Source of the DNA: DATKSS01 sp049582065 | Lineage (GTDB): Bacteria > Chloroflexota > Dormibacteria > Dormibacterales > Dormibacteraceae | Assembly (NCBI GenBank): GCA_049582065.1 | Contig: JBAUTF010000383.1 | Coordinates: forward strand, 1-15,285 | DNA length: 15,285 nt | Reading direction: 5' to 3' | In this document: one piece after another, positions 1 through 6,100 of the stretch | Numbering within the stretch: the stretch's first letter is position 1 | Layout of the letters: every line of letters begins with the position of its first letter | Translations under genes and position numbers: made by a program | The notes under the pieces: model-generated | Seen by the model: only the letters and a program-made list of their open reading frames with translations | What the model was told of the DNA's origin: nothing | Database searches by the model: none

Positions 1-627
1 GAGGTCGCCCGCGGCGATGTGGTCGGCGACCACCCCCATGCGCTGGAGCGGGCGCAGGCCGATCTGGATGATCAGCCACGCGAGGACTGCCGTCCCGGCG
101 ACAACACCCAGGCCGATCAGCAACTCCAACAAGAGCAGCTGGCTCAAGGTCGATTGCGAGTCCAGTAACGGGATCGCGAATATCACCAGTTGCCCGCCAA
201 AGGAATCTTCACGCCAGTACGTCAGCTGGTAGGACACCCCTGAACTCTCGACCGTCGTGGGAGAGGCCTGACGGTCGAAGCCGATGCTTGCAAAAGACTC
301 CGGCAGTTCGAATGTCGGCGCCGTACCAGCTAGGTCGACGCGACCGAAAGTACACGACTGAGCAAGGCTGCCGTCGGCGGCGATCAGCTCAGTAACCGTG
401 CCTGTCGGGTAATCGGTGGCGATGCTGGCACCTCGCACGATGCAGCCGGGGCTCGACAGCACCACGCGCGCGGTGTTTCTCGTCGACTGAGCGGCCAGCT
501 GGTTGTCGATGCGATCAAAGAGCGATTTCCTCAGCAGGGCGTAGGTCGAGACGTCGGCGATCAGCAAACCGACGACGACCAGGGATATGACTCCAATCAG
601 CAGCCGCCCGCGCAGCGACAGGGTCAT
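1..627 (-). CDS. Two-component sensor histidine kinase, N-terminal part (cut by window edge)
   Basis: I translated this frame directly. It begins at an ATG at 627-625 and stays open to base 1, giving 209 residues. It has a short basic N-terminus, a first membrane helix at about residues 9-31, an extracytoplasmic domain at about 32-160, a second membrane helix at about 163-187, and the start of a HAMP domain (IGLRPLQRMG at about 189-198, then DHIAAGDL). This is the standard front half of a membrane sensor kinase. The dimerisation/phosphoacceptor and ATPase domains would lie beyond base 1. The ATG overlaps the TGA of the response regulator gene upstream in an ATGA, so the two are translationally coupled and are probably a cognate pair. 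The extracytoplasmic domain has two cysteines, C62 and C92. The signal sensed is unknown. It probably regulates the redox operon encoded upstream on the same strand, but that is inference. Confidence 0.9.
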   Translation of the reverse strand, partial: MTLSLRGRLLIGVISLVVVGLLIADVSTYALLRKSLFDRIDNQLAAQSTRNTARVVLSSPGCIVRGASIATDYPTGTVTELIAADGSLAQSCTFGRVDLAGTAPTFELPESFASIGFDRQASPTTVESSGVSYQLTYWREDSFGGQLVIFAIPLLDSQSTLSQLLLLELLIGLGVVAGTAVLAWLIIQIGLRPLQRMGVVADHIAAGDL

Positions 628-1319
628 TTTCTCGGGGTTCGGAGCACGTACCCCACGCCGCGGACCGTCTGGATCAGCGGCGGGTCGTAGCGGTCGACCT
701 TGCGGCGCAGGTAGCTGACGTATGTCTCGAGCACGCTTGCATCGCCGCCGAAGTCGTAGTGCCAGACATGGTCGAGGATCTGGCTTCGCGTCAGCACGCG
801 CCCGGCGTTGACCAGCAGGTAGCGGAGCAGGCGGTACTCGGTGTTGGTCAGTTCGACGACGTGGCCGTGACGGCGGACCTCGTGCGCCTCGTCGTCGAAC
901 TCCAGGTCGGCGAGCACCAGCTTGCCGTTCTCCGACTCTGAGCCGCCATGCCTTCGCAAGACGACCCGAACACGGGCCATCAGCTCCTCGACGCTGAACG
1001 GCTTGGTCACGTAGTCGTCGCCCCCGATTGTCAGGCCGTGCACCTTGTCCTCGGTCGCATCCTTCGCCGTGAGGAAGATGATCGGGACCTTGGCACCGGC
1101 GTGATTGAGCCGCCGCAGCACCTCAATGCCGTCGATGTCGGGCAGCATGACGTCGAGGATCACGAGCGCCGGGTCGAACTGGGTGACCGCGGTCAACGCG
1201 CCGCGGCCGGTGGCGGCCGTCTTGACGTCGAACCCCTCGTAGCGCAGAGCCATCGACACGAGCTCGGTGATGTTGGGCTCGTCGTCCACTACGAGGACCC
1301 GTGCTCCGGCCTTGTTCAT
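624..1319 (-). CDS. OmpR/PhoB-family response regulator
   Basis: This 231-residue protein has a receiver domain (about 7-120) and a winged-helix DNA-binding domain (about 130-228). The acidic pocket is D12/D13, the phosphoacceptor is D56 in LVILDVMLPD, and the switch residues are T84 (IIFLTAKD), Y103 and K106 (DDYVTKPF). The C-terminal half has the family's ELTNTEYRLLRYLL, the recognition-helix region DASVLETYVSYLRRKVD, and the terminal hairpin TVRGVGYVLR. The gene starts with ATG 34 nt after the ApbE stop and overlaps the sensor kinase start by 4 nt. The likely circuit is phosphorylation by the downstream kinase and binding to promoters that may include its own operon. It resembles actinobacterial MprA/TcrA-type regulators, but I cannot assign an ortholog. 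Confidence 0.96.
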   Translation of the reverse strand: MNKAGARVLVVDDEPNITELVSMALRYEGFDVKTAATGRGALTAVTQFDPALVILDVMLPDIDGIEVLRRLNHAGAKVPIIFLTAKDATEDKVHGLTIGGDDYVTKPFSVEELMARVRVVLRRHGGSESENGKLVLADLEFDDEAHEVRRHGHVVELTNTEYRLLRYLLVNAGRVLTRSQILDHVWHYDFGGDASVLETYVSYLRRKVDRYDPPLIQTVRGVGYVLRTPRK

Positions 1320-1353
1320 GCCCTAATGCTGATCGAGTTTCCTGTGAAATTGC

Positions 1354-2310
1354 TCAGAAAACGTTGGGTACCGACTCTGAATTGCCCGGGACAGGCCAGC
1401 CCGCCAACCGGCTCACCCTGCCTTCGCGGTCCACGAGGCGCGCCGCCAGTCGGTTCGCCTCGAGCCAGGCCACGGCCTCCTCGCCCTTGACGATCGCCGC
1501 TGTCGAGGCGATGTTCGCGTCGACGCAGGTCGCCGCGGCCACGGTTGCGGTGCGCCAGCGGCTCTCGGCCGGAAGACCCGTGGCCGGGTCGATGATGTGG
1601 TGCAGGGCGGCGCCCCCTCGCGTCCACCGGCGCACCGTGATGCTCGAGGTGGCGAGCCCGCCCGAGGTGATGCTCACGGTCTCCTCGCCTTCCCGGATCG
1701 GCGCAGCACTGTCCTCGCTGACCTGGATCGACCATCCGCCGGCCGGCGGCTCACCCGCGACCGCTATGTCGCCACCCAGGCTCACGAGCGCGCCGGCTCC
1801 ACCGATCGCCCGGCTTGCCGCCTCGGCAGCAAGATCGGAGGCCAGCGCCTTCGCGGTCGCGCCCAGGTCGATCTCCACTCCTTTCGGGATCCGAACTGTC
1901 CGTAAGGCGGCACTGAACCGGATCGCTTCCCAGCCGGGGATGCGACGCGCCACCAGCCGTATCGAGGGGCCGTCGGAGGGGATGTTCGCGAAGTCGCCGT
2001 CATATCCCGCCAGCCTGACGGCGGAGCCCACCGTGGGGTCGACCGCGCCGCCGGTTAGGCTCGCGCCCCGCAGCGCCGCCGCGATCGCCTTCGCGAGCAG
2101 CGGGCCGACAACCACGTCGCGCTCGGGAGTCGCGTTCAACCGGCTCAGCTCGCTGTCGTCCCGGAAGCGGCTGGCGGCCGCATCGATCTCCGCGACCACC
2201 TTGTCGGCGGCGGCCCTGGCCGTGGCCAGGCTTTCCGGCCTGGTGACCACGACCCGCATGGAACCTCCCAGCGCCCGGCCGTCCGCGATGGCGAAGGCTG
2301 TCGCGGTCAT
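1354..2310 (-). CDS. FAD:protein FMN transferase (ApbE family)
   Basis: ApbE proteins use FAD to attach FMN covalently to a Thr/Ser of target redox proteins, with Mg2+. The 318-residue product has the family motifs in order: SRFRDDSELSRLN (47-59), GGAVDPTVG (87-95), EIDLGATAKALASDL (146-160), LVSLGGDIAVAG (175-186), SGGLATSS (216-223), HHIIDPATGLP (237-247), and a metal-binding VDANIAST (263-270) with D264 and T270. It looks complete and active. No signal peptide or lipobox is visible, so this copy is probably cytoplasmic, unlike the periplasmic lipoprotein form. ATG overlaps the ferredoxin TGA (ATGA). Its position in a ferric-reductase/NuoF-like operon suggests it flavinylates an electron-transfer protein, but I see no FMN_bind domain or SGAT-type acceptor motif encoded nearby. 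Confidence 0.93.
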   Translation of the reverse strand: MTATAFAIADGRALGGSMRVVVTRPESLATARAAADKVVAEIDAAASRFRDDSELSRLNATPERDVVVGPLLAKAIAAALRGASLTGGAVDPTVGSAVRLAGYDGDFANIPSDGPSIRLVARRIPGWEAIRFSAALRTVRIPKGVEIDLGATAKALASDLAAEAASRAIGGAGALVSLGGDIAVAGEPPAGGWSIQVSEDSAAPIREGEETVSITSGGLATSSITVRRWTRGGAALHHIIDPATGLPAESRWRTATVAAATCVDANIASTAAIVKGEEAVAWLEANRLAARLVDREGRVSRLAGWPVPGNSESVPNVF

Positions 2311-2537
2311 CTCATTGCGCGCTTGCCTTGCTCCGTGCGTCGCAGCGCCAGCGCCAGGACGGGGCAGTCCTCAACCGCCCTATCCGCCAGCAGCATCAGG
2401 TGCTCGGGAATCGGGCCTGGCGAGATTATGGGGTAGCCCCAATCGTCGAGCCTGATCCGCTCCGGCAGCAGCTCGGCGCAAAGGCCGCGACCGTCGCACC
2501 TGATGCGGTCGACGGTGAGCTCGTACTGCCTGCTCAC
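2307..2537 (-). CDS. Small ferredoxin, 3-Cys ([3Fe-4S]-type)
   Basis: I chose the GTG at 2537-2535, which overlaps the TGA of the NuoF-like gene (GTGA). A longer open frame to 2669 would lie almost wholly inside the upstream gene and adds no ferredoxin sequence. The 76-residue product matches small monocluster ferredoxins of actinobacterial P450/reductase systems. It has C14-x5-C20 (CDGRGLC), the conserved LDDWGYP at 30-36, and C58-P59 followed by ALAL. Only three cysteines are present, which points to a [3Fe-4S] cluster rather than [4Fe-4S]. It is a soluble cytoplasmic electron carrier. Its position between the NuoF-like flavoprotein and ApbE genes suggests it passes electrons between the NADH-oxidising protein and the di-heme membrane protein. 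That direction is inference. Confidence 0.9.
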   Translation of the reverse strand: MSRQYELTVDRIRCDGRGLCAELLPERIRLDDWGYPIISPGPIPEHLMLLADRAVEDCPVLALALRRTEQGKRAMR

Positions 2538-3679
2538 GCGCTCTGCCTTGAGCGGTGAGCGGGGTGGGAGGCGAACTCCTGCCCGAAGGTGCTCAGCGCC
2601 GATTGCAGGAACATGACCGCCCCGTCCGGATGTTTGCAGGCGCCCCGTCCTCGCACTTCGGCAGCCCACCGCTGCAGGCGTTGAAGGTCATCGTGGTTGG
2701 AGCCCTGCGTCGCGATGCGTCCGCTTGCCTCCGCCAGCGCTCTCAGACCGAAGAAGCACGGACCGCACTGGGCGGAGCTTTCGCCCGCCAGGTATCTCAT
2801 GATGCCCGCCGTTTCGCAGACGGGGCAGTGGGATCCCGGCAGCACGCCGACCACGCCACATCCGAACGACAGACCTTGCGCCCGCAGAGCCGGCGGGTCG
2901 AGCGTGAGGCTCTGCGCCCGGCCCATCTCGATCCAAGCGCCGAAATACCCGCCCAGGAGCACGGCTCGCGGGGGCTCGGTAGCTCCGCCGGCCAGCGTGA
3001 TCGCGTCGCCGATGGTCGAGTTGGTCTCGACCTCGAGGACGCCCTGACGGGCCACGCCGCCGGCCATCGTGACCAGTACCGTGCCGGTGTCTTCACCGGA
3101 CCGGGCGATCAGGGCGACGTGGGCGAGCGTTTCGACGTTCTGCACCATCGCCGGCGCGGCCGGCACGTTGGTCGGGAGAGCGATGCCGGTGGTCACCAGG
3201 TGAACTGCGGCGTTGGAGTCGCCAGAGACATAGCGCGCCGGCGCGGCGGCGATCCGGAAGTGCTTGCGCTCGGCCGCCGGTCGCTCAGCGAGCGCGCGTT
3301 CCATCGCTGCGCGCGCGATCGTGTGATGCTCACCGATGTACAGGACGATCTCGTTGACGCGGACCGCCCGAGCCGCGAGCATGGCGCCGTCGAGCACGAG
3401 GTGGGGGCGCGTCGACATCAACAGGCGGTCCTTCTGGCTGTGAGGCTCGCCCTCGGCGCCGTTGACGATCAGCACCTGGGCATGTCGCGCCGCGGCGGCG
3501 CGCCACTTCAAGCCGGCGGGAAAGCCTGCGCCACCGCGGCCCGTGAGCCCGCTCCGCACGACGACCTCGGTGAGGTCGCGCCCGGCGTGGGGCAGGGGAC
3601 CGAGGCGCGCAACGTGCTCAGCGAATCGTTCGGGGCCGGCGCTCAGAGTCCGGCCGGCGAGCAGCCGCATGCCGCTCAT
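2534..3679 (-). CDS. NuoF-like NADH/FMN/Fe-S oxidoreductase (complex I 51-kDa family)
   Basis: This 381-residue protein is related to NuoF. The FMN-binding loop TGRGGAGFPAGLKW is at 46-59 and the NADH/FMN region NGAEGEPHSQKDRLLM at 73-88, followed by an SLBB-like region at about 200-260. The C-terminal Fe-S region has C305-x2-C308 (QCGPCFFG) and C348 (GACKHPDG). NuoF normally carries SCGxCxPC plus a distal Cys. Here the first cysteine position reads Ser (GESSAQCGPC), leaving three obvious ligands. C274, C285 and C288 (CPVC) lie just upstream. It likely oxidises NADH in the cytoplasm and passes single electrons to the ferredoxin encoded next. No other complex I subunit gene is present, so this is a stand-alone module. 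ATG overlaps the TGA of the ferric-reductase-like gene. The NADH assignment is from family motifs only. Confidence 0.9.
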   Translation of the reverse strand: MSGMRLLAGRTLSAGPERFAEHVARLGPLPHAGRDLTEVVVRSGLTGRGGAGFPAGLKWRAAAARHAQVLIVNGAEGEPHSQKDRLLMSTRPHLVLDGAMLAARAVRVNEIVLYIGEHHTIARAAMERALAERPAAERKHFRIAAAPARYVSGDSNAAVHLVTTGIALPTNVPAAPAMVQNVETLAHVALIARSGEDTGTVLVTMAGGVARQGVLEVETNSTIGDAITLAGGATEPPRAVLLGGYFGAWIEMGRAQSLTLDPPALRAQGLSFGCGVVGVLPGSHCPVCETAGIMRYLAGESSAQCGPCFFGLRALAEASGRIATQGSNHDDLQRLQRWAAEVRGRGACKHPDGAVMFLQSALSTFGQEFASHPAHRSRQSA

Positions 3680-4263
3680 GGGAGCTCTCGCTTTTCAACC
3701 GATCCCCGAAACACCGTCCTGGGCATGTGCAAGGGATCGAACGGCCCGGCCATGAAGCGGTATCCGGCGACGATCACAACGACGCCCACGCAGACGGCCG
3801 TCAGGAGCATGAACCAGAAGCTCCACACGTCCGTCCCGGTGCCCAACCCGTGGATGACCGCGACCGGCCACGAAGCGTAAGCGAGCCAGTGGATCGCGCG
3901 CCACGCCCCATGGCCGATGAAGTTGCGCACGAGGCTTGTAACGACGATCGCGAGCAGCAAGTCGAACGCGATGACGCCCAGTCCAAGCCAGAACGTCCGG
4001 TAGTAGGAGGAGAACGGGACCAAGGCGGCCCCCCAGCCGAGGTGGGTGAAGGGATCGACCACAGCCGTGACTATGTGCAGGAACAGGAAGACGACCGCGA
4101 TCAGCGCAACGTTGCGGTGGAGTCCTGTGGTCAGGAAGCGTGGCCATCCCGCTCCCTGTACACGCATCGTCGAAAGGAGCCCGAGAATGACGACGCCGCT
4201 GAGCAGGACGATCGAGACCGCGCCCGCGGCACGGGTCACGTACCACAGGAATGTTTCCGGCAC
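3676..4263 (-). CDS. Ferric-reductase-like transmembrane di-heme protein
   Basis: This 195-residue integral membrane protein has about five hydrophobic helices (roughly 7-30, 46-69, 90-112, 122-140, 147-169). Four histidines sit in two pairs on separate helices: H49-x13-H63 and H125-x12-H138. This is the bis-heme b spacing of the ferric reductase/NADPH oxidase membrane domain. There is no FAD- or NAD(P)H-binding domain, so cytoplasmic electrons must come from another protein. The adjoining NuoF-like and ferredoxin genes are obvious candidates. It would move electrons across the membrane through stacked hemes; the external acceptor is unknown. The start is a GTG, 6 nt after the TAG of the small-protein gene, and the end overlaps the NuoF-like ATG. 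It could also be related to the MsrQ/YedZ group, but the neighbours differ. Confidence 0.88.
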   Translation of the reverse strand: MPETFLWYVTRAAGAVSIVLLSGVVILGLLSTMRVQGAGWPRFLTTGLHRNVALIAVVFLFLHIVTAVVDPFTHLGWGAALVPFSSYYRTFWLGLGVIAFDLLLAIVVTSLVRNFIGHGAWRAIHWLAYASWPVAVIHGLGTGTDVWSFWFMLLTAVCVGVVVIVAGYRFMAGPFDPLHMPRTVFRGSVEKRELP

Positions 4264-4269
4264 GGCAGG

Positions 4270-4581
4270 CTAGTGCGATCCGCCGGAGACGGCTATCCCT
4301 GTGCCAGACGACGAGCTAACGCCGCCGGATCTCTGGAATGGATTGAAGAACGATGAGCTCGATGAGCTCGACGAGGTCGATGAGGTCGACGTGGTAGAGC
4401 TCGAGCTGCCGGTGCCCGCCGAGGAAGTTCCCGGAATCGTCGAGGCGCTCACCACGGCAAGCACGCCTACGCCCGCGATCGCTCCGATCGCCACCCAGGT
4501 GGTGAGGCTGTTCAGCGTTTCCATGGCGTCATCACGCGCGAGCACTCTTGCCCTTCTAGCGTTGGTTTCCACGACTTGCAT
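4270..4581 (-). CDS. Small membrane-anchored protein with Ser/Thr-rich tail
   Basis: I do not recognise a family for this 103-residue protein. It has a charged Arg-rich N-terminus (1-26), one hydrophobic helix at about 28-47 (WVAIGAIAGVGVLAVVSAS), then a low-complexity tail dominated by Ser, Thr and Gly, interrupted by FFNPFQR. The charge pattern predicts the tail is outside the cell. It is the first gene of the redox operon, 6 nt before the ferric-reductase-like gene, where related operons often carry an FMN_bind protein. It has no Cys, no heme motif and no clear flavinylation motif. It may be a structural or glycosylated partner of the membrane hemoprotein, but the function is unknown. An alternative ATG at 4524 would remove 19 N-terminal residues. 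Neither start has a strong ribosome binding site. Confidence 0.7.
   Translation of the reverse strand: MQVVETNARRARVLARDDAMETLNSLTTWVAIGAIAGVGVLAVVSASTIPGTSSAGTGSSSSTTSTSSTSSSSSSSSFFNPFQRSGGVSSSSGTGIAVSGGSH
4352..4387. repeat. Four tandem 9-bp units inside the Ser-rich tail gene
   Basis: On the plus strand there are four contiguous 9-mers of form GAYGAGSTC: GATGAGCTC twice, then GACGAGGTC and GATGAGGTC. Read on the minus strand they encode part of the polyserine/threonine tract. The period is three codons, so gain or loss of units would keep the frame and change only the tail length. Strand slippage is a likely origin. Confidence 0.8.
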
Positions 4582-4641
4582 TCTGGGTGACGGCTCTGAA
4601 CTCTGCCTCAGAGGATCCTGAGAATCGGCTGAGAGTCAAAG

Positions 4642-4717
4642 TGGTGCCCCCGGAGGGAATCGAACCCCCGACCTTGACGTTAGGACCGTCCTGCTCTATC
4701 CCCTGAGCTACGGGGGC
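4642..4717 (-). tRNA. tRNA-Arg (anticodon CCT)
   Basis: The minus strand folds as a complete 76-nt cloverleaf. The acceptor stem is GCCCCCG/CGGGGGC, the D stem GCTC/GAGC, and the anticodon loop GTCCTAA with anticodon CCT (plus-strand AGG at 4682-4684). The T stem GGGGG/CCCTC has one G-T wobble around TTCGATT, the variable loop has 5 nt, the discriminator is A73, and CCA is encoded. The outermost anticodon-stem pair (27-43) is a G-A mismatch and position 32 is G, both slightly unusual. It reads the arginine codon AGG. It lies 60 bp upstream of the redox operon's first gene on the same strand. Confidence 0.96.
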
Positions 4718-4726
4718 GCGTCTCGA

Positions 4727-4755
4727 AGTCTATTCAGATCGCGCCCACGAGCCAA
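4727..4755 (-). promoter_or_regulatory. Putative sigma-70-type promoter of tRNA-Arg
   Basis: On the minus strand there is a -35-like TTGGCT (4755-4750), an exact 17-nt spacer, and a -10-like TAGACT (4732-4727). The tRNA 5' end follows 9 nt later, at 4717. Each hexamer matches four of six consensus bases, and the position fits transcription starting a few bases before the mature tRNA. Confidence 0.6.
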
Positions 4756-4813
4756 GACAGCCGGTTAACCAGTGAACGCTCTGGCGCGCCCCGGATCCGC
4801 GGCGGCGGGCCGA

Positions 4814-6100
4814 TCAGGGTACCGGCAGGTAAGGCATCGGGTCGACGACCTGGTCGTTGATGCGCAGCTCGAAGTGGAGATGAGGTCCAGTCGAGTAGCC
4901 CGTGGAGCCCTCGAGACCGATCTGCTGGCCGCGCACGACGTGATCGCCGACCAGGACCTGGGTCGTGAGCAGGTGGCCGTAAAGGGTCGCGATCCCGCCG
5001 CCGTGGGCGATGATGACGAAGTTGCCGTAACCGACGCTAGTGTGGCCGACGGCGACGACGACGCCGTCCGCGGCCGCCATCACCGGCGTTCCCAGCGGCG
5101 CGGCCATGTCGACTCCGGTGTGGAAATGCGGGTACGCGCCCAGCGGGGGCTCGAGCACGAAGTTGGTCGGCCCAAAGGGTTGCGTGATGTGAAAGCCCGT
5201 CATCGGCCACGACAGGGTCAGCCCCGCGATCGTCCTGGCCAGCGGGAGCTCATGGGTCAGCATCGCCAGACCCGTGCCCACCTGCGCCTGGTTCCAGGCC
5301 TGCTGGTAGGAGCGCTCGATGAGATCTTGCTCCTGGGCCTCGAGGAGCTGGGCCAGCCCGGCGGTGACGTCGGGCGGCTGGCTCTGCAGCCCGGACTGGG
5401 CATCCTGGATCTGGCTCGCGAGGTCCGCCAGCTGGCTGCTGGTGTCGTTCTGCTGGCTGATCAGGTCGTCCAGCGCGCTGAGGTTGGAGGTCATGATGTC
5501 CTGCGCCGCATTCGCTTTGTCGAGGTCGTCTTGCCTGGCCTGGAGGTCGGCCTGGAGCTTGGCGAGGTCCGCCTCGAGCCGCGCCTGCAGCGCGTGGGCG
5601 CGCTCCCCGGCCACGACCAGGTCGGCGGTGGCCGTCAGTGCGTCTCTAAGGTTCCCAGTCCGCGCGATGAGCAGCCACAAGGAGCTCGGCTCCCTCGAGA
5701 TCGCCCGCGCCATCACCGACAGCTGCTGCTTCTCAACGTCGATGCGGTCCTGGGTGTCGGAGATCTGGGTATCCAGCTGGGCGATCTGGTCCTGGAGGCT
5801 TGCGATCAGAGTTTGTTCCTGGGTGATCTGGTCGGACAGAAGCTGCTCCTGGGCCGCCGACTGGTTGAGCGCGACGGTCAGCCGCTGCTGTGCGTCGAGC
5901 GCTTTGGAAAGGTCCCCGCCGAGGCGTGATTCCAGCTGGTCGTAAGCCGCCTGCGTCGCCGGGCACGTTAGCCGCGAGCCGGACGCGGTGCTGGTGGAAG
6001 GACAGGGTGAGGGGCTGGTGGCTGTCACGTTGGCGAGCTGTAGAGCGGCCAGCGCGCCGGTGATCGCCAGCGCCGCCAGCGCCGCCAGCGCCCGCCTCAA
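4814..6100 (-). CDS. Coiled-coil M23/LytM peptidoglycan hydrolase (EnvC/RipC/PcsB-like)
   Basis: This 428-residue protein has an N-terminal signal peptide (basic MRRA, hydrophobic Ala/Leu core to about residue 24), a long Gln/Asp/Leu-rich coiled coil at about 50-270, and a C-terminal LytM/M23 domain at about 300-425. The zinc and catalytic residues are intact: H327-x3-D331 (HTGVD), H376 (LYGH), and H407/H409 (GPHLHFE). It is predicted to be an active secreted endopeptidase that cuts peptide cross-links of the cell wall. The start is TTG, overlapping the TGA of the FtsEX gene (TTGA), with a GAAAGGTC ribosome-binding-like stretch just upstream. In characterised bacteria FtsEX controls such hydrolases through the coiled coil and the FtsX extracellular loop, so this pair is very likely one machine. 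Cys33 and Cys46 flank the region after the signal peptide. Confidence 0.94.
   Translation of the reverse strand: MRRALAALAALAITGALAALQLANVTATSPSPCPSTSTASGSRLTCPATQAAYDQLESRLGGDLSKALDAQQRLTVALNQSAAQEQLLSDQITQEQTLIASLQDQIAQLDTQISDTQDRIDVEKQQLSVMARAISREPSSLWLLIARTGNLRDALTATADLVVAGERAHALQARLEADLAKLQADLQARQDDLDKANAAQDIMTSNLSALDDLISQQNDTSSQLADLASQIQDAQSGLQSQPPDVTAGLAQLLEAQEQDLIERSYQQAWNQAQVGTGLAMLTHELPLARTIAGLTLSWPMTGFHITQPFGPTNFVLEPPLGAYPHFHTGVDMAAPLGTPVMAAADGVVVAVGHTSVGYGNFVIIAHGGGIATLYGHLLTTQVLVGDHVVRGQQIGLEGSTGYSTGPHLHFELRINDQVVDPMPYLPVP
6065..6091. repeat. Three perfect 9-bp repeats in the signal-peptide coding region
   Basis: CGCCAGCGC is repeated three times head-to-tail on the plus strand. 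On the minus strand it encodes Ala-Leu-Ala three times, the hydrophobic core of the M23 protein's signal peptide. Slippage would change the core in steps of three residues without a frameshift. Confidence 0.85.

Noticed and set aside
2538..2669. Longer N-terminus for the ferredoxin
   Set aside because: This extension lies inside the NuoF-like coding region in another frame, has no ferredoxin-like sequence, and a GTG start with a GTGA overlap explains the gene better.
2555..3880. Long plus-strand open frame opposite the NuoF-like and ferric-reductase genes
   Set aside because: It is antisense to genes with clear motifs, its translation is Arg/Gly/His-rich without domains, and such frames are expected in GC-rich coding DNA. 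The same holds for plus-strand frames at 4772-5929 and 10244-11428.
4642..4717. tRNA-Arg as an attachment site of an integrated element
   Set aside because: tRNA genes are common integration sites, but I found no second copy of the tRNA 3' end in the window and no integrase. The downstream genes look like ordinary chromosomal genes.
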